DNA from: Aplysia californica
Taxonomy: Eukaryota > Mollusca > Gastropoda > Aplysiida > Aplysiidae
Assembly (NCBI RefSeq): GCF_000002075.1
Contig: NW_004797819.1
Location: 313,057 to 338,270, forward strand
Direction: 5' to 3'
Length of the DNA stretch: 25,214 nucleotides
Shown: one piece after another, positions 21,901 to 25,214 of the stretch
Position numbering within the stretch: the first letter of the stretch is position 1
How the letters are laid out: the number at the start of each line of letters is the position of its first letter
Translations under genes and position numbers: made by a program
Notes under the pieces: model-generated
The model's database searches: none
What the model saw: only the letters and a program-made list of their open reading frames with translations
Told to the model about the DNA's origin: nothing

Positions 21901-23758
21901 GAAAAAGAGCGTTGGCCATATGATTTGTTATTTATTTTAGGCTTAACAAGGGTTGTTTTGTCACTTGATGATCTGAGCGTTCTAGGAGGCACATAGGGTG
22001 TTAAAAACTGTTTTAGATAGTCGGGTGATAAATCATTTAAGCGCTTGTAGCAAGTTAAACAGATTTTATATATGATACGCTCTTTCACTGGGTACTTACC
22101 CGTCATAAGATCAGGGGTGTGGCTGAAAGACAGCAGTAAGAAGGAACCAAGGAGTAGCAGTAGAAAGTCTGCAGAAAGAGTCAGGAGCCCAGAGGAGGGG
22201 GCAAAGGAGGTGAGGGGGTGGAGGCAGAAAGTGGAGACGAAAGCAGACGGCAGAACATTGTTAGAGAGCAGGAAAGAAGGTGAAGGGAGAAAATTTTAGA
22301 AAAGAAAATGTTCTGCCACAATCCGGATTTGAACCTGGGACCTATTGAATGAGAGGCAAACCCTGTAATCTCTCGAACACCAAAACCACCTGTTTTTTCT
22401 CTTTGATGGGTGGGAAGCCTTATTTTTTAAAATAATTGGAAAACTTATAGGAGCAATAATTTACGTTGTACCTTTGGTTACCCGAATAAACTGACCTTTT
22501 TTTCCAGGTGGGCAAAAGCCTTTTTCATGGCAACATCCGATGTCGGCGATTTGTTGTTTTTGACTGCGCAGACTCCGAGTTCGTGCACATCAAGCTTGGC
22601 GATCCTGGAGTCTCCTCCTACCTTGACAAACTGCCTGTGAATTCGGAGTTTAACGTTGAGAGGTATTCAACATAGTGCTTGTCATCATAATATTAATAGA
22701 TAGATAGATAGCATTTGTATAGTGTAAATCCCGGCTCAACAGCTAGCTCTATGCGCTTTACAATTTATATTATTACCCCAGCAGACCTGAGAGCGTTCTG
22801 AAACAACCTCAACTTCATGGGAAGCATACTGTGCAAACGGCCATTTGTAGTCACTAAAACACTAACATGCTGACAAGATCTTTCGCTGTCTATGGCCGGG
22901 TACCCATTCCCACCTAGGTGAAGTGAGAAAAATTTGTGTAAAGTGCCTTTCCCAAGGATACAACGTCAGGCCCGCGGCTCGAACCCCCGTACCCGCAATC
23001 TCACGATTACGAGTCCGGTAGCCTAACCACTAGGCCACCTACTAGGCTCATCATTATCCTTGCCTTTCTCACCCTGCACCAGGGTATAGGCCACGGGCAA
23101 ACACTTTCCACCTTTCTCTATCCTGGGCTAGCCTCTTGATGTTATTCCATGTCTTCCCACTTTTCTGTACATCCATTTCTGATAGTACTTGTGGGACCAG
23201 AAATATGGGTTGGTTGGCAATTGCTCTGGTGTGGTCTGTTCCTTCTTTCCTATCGGGACGTCTATCGTCCTGATCTCTCCTCCTTATTTTCTTTCTATGT
23301 TACTCTCTCGCAACACCTCTAATCTTCGGCACGCGTATGACCTAATAGTGTTGAGGGTGCTGTAAAACTATTATTTAAACTGAAACTAACATCCTGGACC
23401 GGGCAGGCTCATGGTTGCCACTCTTAGCTCTCTGTTGAAACTTTGCTGCTCTGGTGCACATCATGGGGGCACTGATAAAGAGCAAAAACCTCAGTCTTGC
23501 CTTAGTTGAGTGCGTGCACAATATTTCGTCCTGGGTGAAAGTGAGGACAATTTTTGTAAAGTGCCTATTCCCAAGGACACGATGTTGGGGCCCCTGATGG
23601 GATTTGAACCCATGACTTTATGGTTGAGAGTTTGAGGGTCAAACCGCCAGACCACCGATGCGACATGATATTTGGTTTCTGGTTTCAGGACAAAGACAGT
23701 AAAACCGCGACAGTCACCTCGGATAGATACGAGTAGCAATTAAAGTACTATCTATCTA

Positions 23759-23817
<59 letters not shown>

Positions 23818-24821
23818 GTAAACGTTACGAAAAAAGTTTGGGAGAAATTTTGGGAGGAGAATGTGTTGTGCTGTACACGCCTGTATCAAGTGGGAGTGGG
23901 ACCACAACCCACACATCGAGAGTGGTCCTGATGTGGTTGCAAGAAAGGTTTGGGAAACGCCTTATTATAAGCTGAAAATTCACAAATGAATGGTTACCAC
24001 ATTGCCTCCCCCCCCCCCTCACAACTTAAGCCCCATCAATTATTACCTTTGTGGTTTTTTGATTGACAGAGAGAGTCCAGGGAAAAAATCCGCAAACAAT
24101 CAAACAGTTGAAACTTTGAAAGTCGATGTTGATCAGGGCGTCCAAAGAATTGACCCAGAGGCATGTCACAGGGTTATTCAGAATTTCCTGTGGCGTTTTG
24201 GAGCTAGAAAGAAATGGTCTATACACCGTGAGATTTAGATAGCGACCGCCTTCCTTGAGTTTGATTAGCAATTTCAGTTGTTTTGCATTCATTTTTTCTT
24301 CAATGCACAAATAGTGACTATTTGAAATAGAACAACATGAGTCAATTTTGGTTGACATTTTTTAAAATTGATACTTTTCAAACATATGGATTGATTATTT
24401 TCATATTGACAAATGCATCATCCCTATGGTTGAATTTCATTTCTGTGAAGTTTTGTTAAAACTGGTTCAAAGATAACTGAGTTATTGCCATGGAAGAGGG
24501 GCCTCTTTTTTTTAGACACCCTGGTATTATTGGGAAGTGGCCAGAGCCTCCAGGGAGAAGGTACTGTAGAAGTGGTCATTATTATTGTTATCATTATTAT
24601 TATTATTATTTTTATTATTATCACCATTATTTTTTTATTTTCATGTTTGTTGCAACAGGTATCCATGGTTGGCTCCGGAGCGTCGCTGCGAAGACGGTAT
24701 CTCGGAGCTCACCTATGAATCAGAGTGTTTCGCCGTAGGTACGACTTTCTACGAAATCCTGTGCCGCAACGATGACTTCTCTAAGCAGCTTGAGCCGCCC
24801 AGCATCGACAATCCTGAAGCC
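6268..24821 (+). CDS. JAK: Janus kinase-like gene (JAK), nine coding exons, 3' end outside the window
   Basis: Joined exons: 6268-7074, 7649-7759, 9179-9339, 12393-12694, 15022-15183, 16306-16418, 19353-19568, 22508-22662, 24659-24821 (2190 nt, 730 codons, no internal stop). Every junction is GT-AG and the phases agree (0,0,2,1,1,0,0,2,0), strong evidence that the model is right. Domain order is FERM (about 1-350), SH2-like (about 358-455), acidic linker (about 461-514) and JH2 pseudokinase (about 515-730 and onward). The length to this point is close to that of JAK2 at the same place in JH2. Known role of the family: JAKs bind cytokine-receptor tails through FERM-SH2 and phosphorylate receptor and STAT proteins through JH1, which is not in this window. 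The alignment was made from memory by motif, not by a search. Which vertebrate paralogue is nearest cannot be told; invertebrates usually have a single JAK. Confidence 0.9.
7527..7560 (+). repeat. poly-G tract
   Basis: A run of more than 15 Gs in intron 1 with flanking G-rich sequence, about 90 bp before the exon 2 acceptor. It could form a G-quadruplex on the coding strand of the transcript (inference). Confidence 0.8.
7649..7759 (+). CDS. JAK: JAK exon 2: FERM F3 (PH-like) strands (residues 270-306)
   Basis: Acceptor tctttcag|aat and donor aaa|gtaagc give 37 codons, phase 0 at both ends. The peptide (NFKCTLLDIDSIELKLPD, then WEVCIILRNKEVK) alternates hydrophobic and polar residues as in the beta strands of the PH-like F3 lobe. 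It matches the JAK2 stretch running from LYCDFPNIIDVSIKQ to VVTIHKQDGKNLEIEL. The start of the intron after the donor is already similar to the 58-bp minisatellite that follows. Confidence 0.85.
7761..8366 (+). repeat. 58-bp minisatellite in intron 2
   Basis: The unit contains GCATCAGTGTGGTAGTGGTG, TCATTGCGCCATGATTGG and TTCATTGCGACTTTTTGCGA. About six near-identical full copies run from about 7890 to 8250, with degraded copies on both sides. The array begins immediately after the exon 2 donor: the donor sequence GTAAGCATCAG resembles the unit's GCGAGCATCAG. Confidence 0.9.
8366..8507 (+). mobile_element. SINE family G, internally shortened copy
   Basis: Starts GTGAGTGGTTGGCGGGTGCT and runs through TCCTTCTTTCCTATCAAACA to the tail TGACCTTATTGTG and CCAAAACCAAACTAAC. 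About 40 bp of the middle present in other copies is missing. No clear target duplication. Confidence 0.75.
8628..8818 (-). mobile_element. SINE family G, full copy with perfect 11-bp target duplication
   Basis: Antisense copy: A/T-rich tail at 8628, tail core complement (GGCACTTGCAACACAATAAG) and head complement (GCACCCGCCAACCACCCAC) near 8818. Flanked by GACTCTCATGC at 8617-8627 and 8819-8829, the hallmark of LINE-mobilised insertion. The perfect duplication suggests a fairly recent insertion. Confidence 0.85.
8970..8983 (+). promoter_or_regulatory. fossil or cryptic splice acceptor duplicated by SINE insertion
   Basis: Identical to 9165-9178, the present exon 3 acceptor. Before the SINE inserted there was one such site, so this upstream copy retains the ancestral 3' splice signal. 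Use of it would add 195 nt of SINE to the mRNA; that is a multiple of three, but it contains an in-frame TGA after 21 codons. Confidence 0.7.
8984..9164 (+). mobile_element. SINE family G, full copy abutting the exon 3 acceptor
   Basis: Sense copy from TGGGTGGTCGGTGGGTGCTC to the tail TACTAAAACTAAACTA. It is flanked by a perfect 14-bp duplication, AACAACCATTCCAG, at 8970-8983 and 9165-9178. The second copy is the working acceptor of exon 3. About 180 bp long; no B box is obvious in this family, so its promoter type is uncertain. Confidence 0.9.
9179..9339 (+). CDS. JAK: JAK exon 3: end of FERM F3 and FERM-SH2 link (residues 307-360)
   Basis: Acceptor cattccag|aaa, donor ctgag|gtagga, 161 nt, phase 0 to 2. 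The residues ESAESFISGVEGYVQL match JAK2 REALSFVSLIDGYYRL, the conserved C-terminal helix of F3, and the exon ends in HIFGPLR, which matches the HGPIS stretch leading into the JAK2 SH2. A SINE sits directly against the acceptor, and the acceptor is part of its target-site duplication (see separate entries). Confidence 0.9.
9360..9726 (-). mobile_element. TIR element family A, copy 3 (367 bp, diverged)
   Basis: In reverse complement it follows copies 1 and 2 from end to end: a GGCACCGTAGTGAAATCAGG start, a GGCATTTTTCCACGGGTTTG block, AAATTTTCAGTTTCC, then CTGATGAGCGACTGATTCTA. Flanked by AAAT at 9356-9359 and 9727-9730. It starts only 20 bp after the exon 3 donor. Confidence 0.75.
9727..10030 (-). 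repeat. LINE/SINE 3'-end-like repeat, copy 1
   Basis: The reverse complement ends in CGGATCAATACAGTTTGATT and an AATAAT-type tail, typical of non-LTR retroposon 3' ends. It carries TGTGTCCTTGAACAAGACAC. A second copy lies at 10290-10618. No reverse transcriptase frame is visible. Confidence 0.65.
10290..10618 (-). repeat. LINE/SINE 3'-end-like repeat, copy 2
   Basis: Shares with copy 1 ACAAACATGCCGTTGCTGGT, AAGGACACACCCC and ACCCTGTGTCACC, then the tail ATTTATTGATCCCC next to an AAATAAAT run. It is directly followed by a poly-C run (about 10614-10637). Confidence 0.65.
10804..10870 (-). mobile_element. short LINE reverse-transcriptase 3' remnant
   Basis: GGATCAGGTTACCAGCC then AAACAAACACTTTC matches the corresponding part of the LINE tail at 18860-18910. 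Too short for more. Confidence 0.45.
10936..11224. repeat. two TA microsatellites enclosing about 215 bp of unknown sequence
   Basis: TA runs at 10936-10958 and about 11179-11224. The segment between has repeated CGAACGG words (near 11077 and 11090) but no recognised element. Confidence 0.6.
11706..12360. mobile_element. foldback element, 655 bp, arms near 290 bp
   Basis: The left end GGAAGTGTCTACGTACTCCC is the complement of the right end. Complementarity continues through GATTGGCTCGCTGAGCGAGC, TACATTGGTTACAA and TATTTAATGAATAAACGTAT into TCTAGATC-rich DNA, leaving a spacer of about 60 bp. The left arm has a longer GA microsatellite (about 11904-11955). No coding potential. The target duplication cannot be told in the A-rich SINE tail. 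Confidence 0.88.
12207..12244. mobile_element. 38-bp insertion made almost wholly of inverted repeats
   Basis: AAAGATAGTACAGCCTAC is mirrored by GTAGGGTGTAGTATCTTTG. It is flanked by TTGTAACC at 12199-12206 and 12245-12252. The opposite arm of the same foldback (about 11811-11830) has the single uninterrupted site, so this is a later insertion with an 8-bp (or 7-bp) duplication. An 8-bp duplication is usual for hAT elements, but the family is not proven. Confidence 0.75.
12393..12694 (+). CDS. JAK: JAK exon 4: divergent SH2-like domain (residues 360-461)
   Basis: Acceptor attcacag|aga, donor gatg|gtaaga, 302 nt, phase 2 to 1. The order ESTIKAILGP, QQFLICQSS, FQVKIVQ, LEIRYEDGGRLSLWD, ELRIYLKR follows the SH2 fold (helix A, beta B, beta C, beta D, helix B) and lines up with the JAK2 SH2 from GPISMDFAISKL to LKDLLNCYQ. 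The arginine of the FLVR-type motif, which contacts phosphotyrosine in ordinary SH2 domains, is Cys386 here (TGT at 12469-12471). In JAKs the SH2 mainly acts as a structural unit with FERM in receptor binding, so loss of phosphotyrosine binding is plausible. The assignment to SH2 rests on position and pattern; identity to JAK2 is low. Confidence 0.85.
12899..13135 (-). mobile_element. LINE 3' UTR fragment with ATT tail
   Basis: Begins with an AAT run (12902-12932). The reverse complement ends AGCGCTATATAAATGCAAT plus ATT repeats, like the LINE at 21570. The remaining 150 bp resembles no protein. Confidence 0.6.
13220..13622 (+). mobile_element. tRNA-derived SINE family T, sense copy
   Basis: Head with A box TGGCCTAGTGGTTAGGC (13229) and B box-like GGGTTTGAATCCTGTC (about 13274). 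The body follows with ACGTTGTGTCCTTGGGAAGG and AAGATCTTGTCAGT. The tail is AAAGCACATAGAGC and CACTATATGTAAATGCAATT, followed by ATT/ATC repeats to 13622. Related antisense copies lie at 22689-23042 and 23505-23665. Confidence 0.88.
13721..13800 (+). mobile_element. SINE family G, 5' part only
   Basis: GTGGGTGGTTGGTGGGCGCT through TCCTATCAAACATCTATCAT, then breaks off at a T/G homopolymer near 13800-13822. The tail is absent. Confidence 0.75.
13925..14010 (+). repeat. tRNA-like SINE head at the start of a minisatellite
   Basis: A possible B box GAGTTCGATTC at about 13977 preceded by TGTGGTGTCATGATCAG suggests a SINE head. Minisatellite units follow within 40 bp, so the array may have grown from a SINE body. 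Confidence 0.45.
14021..14951 (+). repeat. 62-bp minisatellite, about 15 copies
   Basis: The unit contains TCTCGGTCTTTCTGCTGGGA, CATGGTATCGCTCTCAGCC and GGCCTCTTAAATGGTTTAAA. Variants alternate between neighbouring units (see findings). It ends about 70 bp before the exon 5 acceptor. Open frames across it exist because 62-bp units shift frame; there is no sign of translation. Confidence 0.93.
15022..15183 (+). CDS. JAK: JAK exon 5: acidic SH2-JH2 linker (residues 461-515)
   Basis: Acceptor ttttaaccag|cg, donor cctg|gtttgt (a weak donor: +3 and +4 are T, not A), 162 nt, phase 1 to 1. The peptide begins APVVAEINSWYKSESLDYYI and continues with a run rich in Asp, Glu, Lys and Ser (STDDNTRDSDEDKDKAEG), then EEDIKLVAEIP. 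It corresponds to the poorly conserved linker between SH2 and JH2. YKSESLDYYIS has two adjacent tyrosines in an acidic setting that could be phosphorylated; this is inference. Being phase 1 at both ends, the exon could be skipped without a frame change. Confidence 0.8.
15219..15442. mobile_element. imperfect terminal-inverted-repeat element in intron 5
   Basis: CAAGCGATCCACTTAAGTCC (15219-15238) faces GGACTTAAATGGATTGCTTG (15423-15442), with weaker pairing inward. It lies about 35 bp after the exon 5 donor. No target duplication identified. Confidence 0.55.
15879..16216. mobile_element. Tc1/mariner-type MITE, 338 bp, TA flanks
   Basis: The left end CAGTGGCGTCCAAAAGAAAC faces the right end GTTTTTTTTTGGATGCCACTG. 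The arms continue with ATCACCCAATCATCGTGTTA and AAAGCCTTGCA on both sides for about 65 bp. Each end is flanked by TA, the known target of Tc1/mariner transposases. No transposase. It sits at the start of a SINE tail (16217-16265). Confidence 0.88.
16217..16265 (+). repeat. SINE family G tail just before the exon 6 acceptor
   Basis: TATGACCTAATTGTGTTGCA, then GTGCGGTAAAACTCATACTGAAAC. The rest of the SINE is not found upstream of the mariner MITE. The tail ends about 40 nt before the acceptor at 16305. Confidence 0.75.
16306..16418 (+). CDS. JAK: JAK exon 6: start of the JH2 pseudokinase N-lobe (residues 515-552)
   Basis: Acceptor ctttgcag|ac, donor ctgagg|gtaaat, 113 nt, phase 1 to 0. The peptide is NPFVFKDKVQVQVRSGADMK then FLTRVQVNSANTDVLR. 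In JAK2 this region holds the JH2 glycine loop (GQGTFTKIFKG) and beta 3 (VLLKVLD). Here the region is shorter, no glycine loop can be recognised, and Arg540 in FLTRV occupies the place of the beta-3 lysine. The alignment of this short segment is tentative, but phase, order and the good match of the next exon support its place. Confidence 0.75.
16491..16606 (+). repeat. two-copy tandem duplication, period 57 bp
   Basis: ATTACTTTAACAATGTATCT at 16492 recurs at 16549 with few differences through GGTCACACACTTCTAT and GTCTATCAG. Confidence 0.85.
16681..16862 (+). mobile_element. SINE family G, full sense copy
   Basis: GTGGGTGGTTGGCAGGTGCT through TTTGTTACTCTCTTGTAACA to the tail TGACCTTATTGTGTTGCAAT and CTTACTAAAACAAAATAC. 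No target duplication was found. Confidence 0.85.
16861..18117 (+). repeat. long pyrimidine-rich tandem-repeat tract in intron 6
   Basis: About 1.25 kb made of variants of CTTTTATTTCACC, TATTTCTCTTTA and TGTTACTATT. The last part (about 17880-18115) is a 64-bp repeat with TTACGTATATATATCATATT and ATACTTATCGCTGTTA, about 3.5 copies. Long Phe/Leu/Ser/Tyr-rich frames across it are composition artefacts. Confidence 0.9.
18136..18812 (+). repeat. 32-36-bp minisatellite, about 19 copies
   Basis: The unit contains ACAACTGT, a variable TGTGTG run, CTTATGTGACACTATA. Length varies by the number of TG steps and TGGCAC replaces TGACAC in many units. It directly follows the pyrimidine tract. Confidence 0.9.
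18835..19157 (-). mobile_element. LINE reverse-transcriptase C-terminal fragment
   Basis: The - strand frame reads CWRWIGHTFRKSRRGRPRGT, then GKTWSDIKRLAQDREKWKVF, then VRGLYPDPG and a stop. This is the conserved C-terminus of many non-LTR retrotransposon ORF2 proteins (W.WIGH, GRPR.TWRR-like, LAQDR..W). Only the 3' end is present; the upstream part appears missing between WIGHTFRK and RRGRPRG compared with typical family members. The frame runs on into the neighbouring SINE, which is not part of the protein. Confidence 0.8.
19162..19338 (+). mobile_element. SINE family G, sense copy next to the exon 7 acceptor
   Basis: GTGGGTGGTTGGTGGGTGCT through AGTGCTGTAAAACGCTTAAA to the tail ACTAAACTAAAAA. 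The tail ends about 14 nt before the acceptor at 19352 and supplies CTAAAC words that could be the branch point. Confidence 0.85.
19353..19568 (+). CDS. JAK: JAK exon 7: JH2 helix C, beta 4-5, hinge and helices D-E (residues 553-624)
   Basis: Acceptor ctctcttcag|ggt, donor gtcatg|gtaagt, exactly 72 codons, phase 0. LHQVSRKNFVGLCGMIL matches JAK2 MSKLSHKHLVLNYGVCV, and SVLVEHAPSGDLLTYLRE matches NILVQEFVKFGSLDTYLKK. This is the beta 4, beta 5, hinge and helix D part of the pseudokinase. A SINE of the GTGGGTGG family ends about 13 nt upstream of the acceptor. Confidence 0.92.
19655..19895. mobile_element. TIR element family B, 241 bp
   Basis: The left end GGTCACTTTTAAGGACAA faces the right end TTGTCCTTAAAAGCGACC, with pairing into GGCTA/TAGCC. 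Flanked by ATTT at 19651-19654 and 19896-19899. No protein. It starts 86 bp after the exon 7 donor. Confidence 0.75.
20440..20486 (+). repeat. solo SINE tail
   Basis: CGCTCATATGACCTCAGCAG followed by TTGCGAGCGCCGTAAAACCC, the tail type of the composite SINE at 20941 and 24883. Confidence 0.6.
20641..20690 (+). repeat. C-rich low-complexity tract
   Basis: Runs of C separated by A and T in intron 7. Confidence 0.7.
21061..21473 (+). mobile_element. TIR element family A, copy 2 (413 bp)
   Basis: Ends GTGAGTCAGCGTGGTGGAAT and the complement, closely similar to copy 1 inside (AATAACTAATCTTTGGCGGC, CGCAAATATCTCGACTT). Flanked by AATT at 21057-21060 and 21474-21477. The uninterrupted target is visible in the related SINE near 25000 (TTATTGATTTTAGGACC). 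Confidence 0.88.
21570..22092 (-). mobile_element. L2/CR1-like LINE 3' end: ORF2 C-terminus and 3' UTR
   Basis: The - strand frame (about 22091 down to 21786) reads ERIIYKICLTCYKRLNDLSP, LTPYVPPRTLRSSS, SYGQRSFSYFAPLVWNRLPK, IFKKKLKAFLF and a stop. This is the classic C-terminus of L2/CR1-group ORF2 (LTPY.P.R.LRS, FS..AP..WN.LP, FK..LK..LF). About 100 codons are free of stops, so the fragment is fairly young. The 3' UTR ends TGCGCTATATAAATGCAATC then ATT repeats. It is 5' truncated, as is usual for LINEs. Confidence 0.85.
22508..22662 (+). CDS. JAK: JAK exon 8: JH2 catalytic-loop and DFG-equivalent region (residues 625-676)
   Basis: Acceptor tttttccag|gtg, donor gag ag|gtattc, 155 nt, phase 0 to 2. 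LFHGNIRCRRFVVF aligns with JAK2 JH2 LIHGNVCAKNILL, so the HRD motif is HGN (631-633), the signature of JAK pseudokinases. The asparagine that helps hold nucleotide in JAK2 JH2 is Arg638 here. HIKLGDPGVSSYL aligns with FIKLSDPGISITVL, so the DFG motif is DPG (656-658), as in vertebrate JAK JH2. These two motifs are the strongest evidence that the gene is a JAK rather than another tyrosine kinase. Confidence 0.95.
22689..23042 (-). mobile_element. tRNA-derived SINE family T, antisense copy
   Basis: The reverse complement starts GGTGGCCTAGTGGTTAGGCT with B box-like GGGGTTCGAGCC, then ACGTTGTATCCTTGGGAAAG. It ends TAAAGCGCATAGAGC and CACTATACAAATGCTATC plus GATA-type repeats. It starts about 25 bp after the exon 8 donor. 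Confidence 0.88.
23045..23190 (-). mobile_element. second LINE reverse-transcriptase C-terminal fragment
   Basis: Same tail as 18835-19157 (CACTTTTCTGTACATCCATT, GGCCACGGGCAAACACTTTC). As there, a sense SINE of family G follows immediately. Confidence 0.7.
23210..23392 (+). mobile_element. SINE family G, sense copy
   Basis: GGTTGGCAATTGCTCTGGTG through TCTATCGTCCTGATCTCTCC to the tail ATGACCTAATAGTGTTGAGG and ACTGAAACTAAC. No target duplication was found. Confidence 0.8.
23505..23665 (-). mobile_element. tRNA-derived SINE family T, 5' fragment
   Basis: The reverse complement has TGGTCTGGCGGTTTGACC (A-box region) and GGGTTCAAATCCC (B box), then CGTGTCCTTGGGAATAGGCA. The 3' body and tail are missing. 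Confidence 0.75.
23747..23819. repeat. TCTA/TCTG microsatellite
   Basis: ATCT repeats changing to a run of about 12 CTGT units. Confidence 0.95.
24577..24642. repeat. ATT microsatellite before the exon 9 acceptor
   Basis: An imperfect ATT run ending 16 nt before the acceptor at 24658; it forms the T-rich tract of that splice site. Confidence 0.85.
24659..24821 (+). CDS. JAK: JAK exon 9: JH2 activation-segment end and helix F (residues 676-730)
   Basis: Acceptor tgcaacag|gta, donor gaagcc|gtaagt, 163 nt, phase 2 to 0. RYPWLAPERRC matches JAK2 RIPWVPPECIE (APE motif 681-683). The segment ESECFAVGTTFYEILCRNDD matches the JAK2 stretch from TDKWSFGTTLWEI to CSGGDK. The remaining JH2 helices and the whole JH1 kinase are missing because the window ends in the next intron. 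Confidence 0.93.
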
Positions 24822-24882
24822 GTAAGTTGTTCCATGTTTCATTCTTTGCGACAATTTACCAGCTGCTTTTTTTTGTTTTGGT

Positions 24883-25214
24883 AAGTGTATTACGGCGCTG
24901 GCAACTGCATGAGGTCATGTGAGCGTGCGGGACAAATTAAGCATTTCCAGTTTGGTAACAATTAATTTTTTTATTTTGCTCGGGTGGCGGCCGAAGCCTT
25001 CTTTTATTGATTTTAGGACCACTGAGAGATCTTTAACATGCGCAACTTGCACACGCGACCTCGGAGAGTTTTTCTCCCTGTTGTCCGAGAAGGCTAGGTG
25101 TTCGACATTACCTACCCTATGATCAGAGATGTGGCTGACAGGCAGCACTGAGAAGAAGCCAAGGAGTAGTAGTAGAAGACTGCAGGAAGAGTCAGCGAGT
25201 CCAGAAAGGGGGGG
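24883..25214 (-). mobile_element. SINE family C, copy cut by the window end
   Basis: Starts with tail complement TTACGGCGCTGGCAACTGCA and continues as in 20941-22300 (AACATGCGCAACTTGC, GATGTGGCTGACAGGCAGCA, GGAGTAGTAGTAGAAG). The head lies beyond 25214. It shows the body order without the two insertions seen in the other copy. Confidence 0.8.

Larger units (their letters stand above)
20941..22400 (-). mobile_element. SINE family C, tRNA head to tail, broken by two insertions
   Basis: On the - strand the head near 22398-22310 has a B box GGTTCAAATCC. The body covers 22300-22093 and 21570-21474, then 21060-20941, ending in the tail complement TTTTACGGCGCTGGCAACCG. The copy at 24883 shows the undisturbed order. 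Insertions are TIR element A (21061-21473) and a LINE fragment (21570-22092). Confidence 0.75.

Noticed and set aside
22072-22299. Charged Lys/Glu/Arg-rich frame of 75 codons
   Set aside because: It lies within SINE family C body sequence, and the related copy at 25120-25214 shows it is repeat DNA.
23575-23665. Possible tRNA gene on the - strand (also 13229, 22310, 22960-23040)
   Set aside because: A and B boxes are present, but no closed cloverleaf is apparent and each is followed by the same SINE body.
24026-24358. A 110-codon frame on the - strand in intron 8
   Set aside because: No recognisable domain, repeat link or splice support; the opposite strand has a similar-length frame, as expected by chance.

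Overview
The window is a stretch of animal (metazoan) nuclear DNA holding the 5' two thirds of one spliced gene on the + strand, embedded in introns full of short mobile elements and tandem repeats. Nine coding exons with consistent GT-AG boundaries and matching phases join into an open frame of 730 codons. The product has the layout of a Janus kinase (JAK; Drosophila Hopscotch, vertebrate JAK1/2/3/TYK2): FERM domain, divergent SH2-like domain, acidic linker, and most of the JH2 pseudokinase. The JH1 tyrosine kinase exons must lie beyond base 25214. The sequence alone does not fix the species. An invertebrate JAK, many tRNA-derived SINEs, TCTAGATC-rich tracts and abundant small inverted-repeat elements fit a mollusc, probably a gastropod; this is an inference.

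Layout: 1-6132 has no supported gene. It holds trinucleotide tracts, a TIR element (3161-3593), a second hairpin element (3645-3923) and SINE remnants. A probable acceptor at 6132 precedes a 5' UTR and the start codon at 6268. Exon 1 (6268-7074) and exon 2 (7649-7759) encode most of the FERM domain. Intron 2 holds a 58-bp minisatellite and three copies of one SINE. Exon 3 (9179-9339) ends the FERM domain. Intron 3 holds a TIR element, two LINE 3'-end-like repeats and a large foldback element. Exon 4 (12393-12694) is the SH2. Intron 4 holds LINE/SINE copies and a 62-bp minisatellite. Exon 5 (15022-15183) is the linker. Intron 5 holds a hairpin element and a mariner-type MITE. Exons 6-9 (16306-16418, 19353-19568, 22508-22662, 24659-24821) build JH2. 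Introns 6-8 hold a 1.25-kb pyrimidine tract, further minisatellites, LINE tails, nested SINEs and more MITEs.

The protein would be a cytoplasmic, receptor-associated kinase of JAK-STAT signalling: FERM-SH2 binds the receptor tail and JH2 restrains JH1. Two features are unusual: the SH2 phosphotyrosine-binding arginine is replaced by cysteine, and the pseudokinase appears to lack the glycine loop, the beta-3 lysine and the catalytic-loop asparagine.

The most striking DNA observation is the relation of one SINE family to the splice acceptors. Sense-orientation SINE tails end about 10-45 nt upstream of the acceptors of exons 3, 4, 6 and 7. At exon 3 the SINE is flanked by a perfect 14-bp target duplication that contains the acceptor itself, so the old acceptor survives upstream of the SINE. 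No CRISPR array, true tRNA or rRNA gene, LTR element or virus-like element was recognised.
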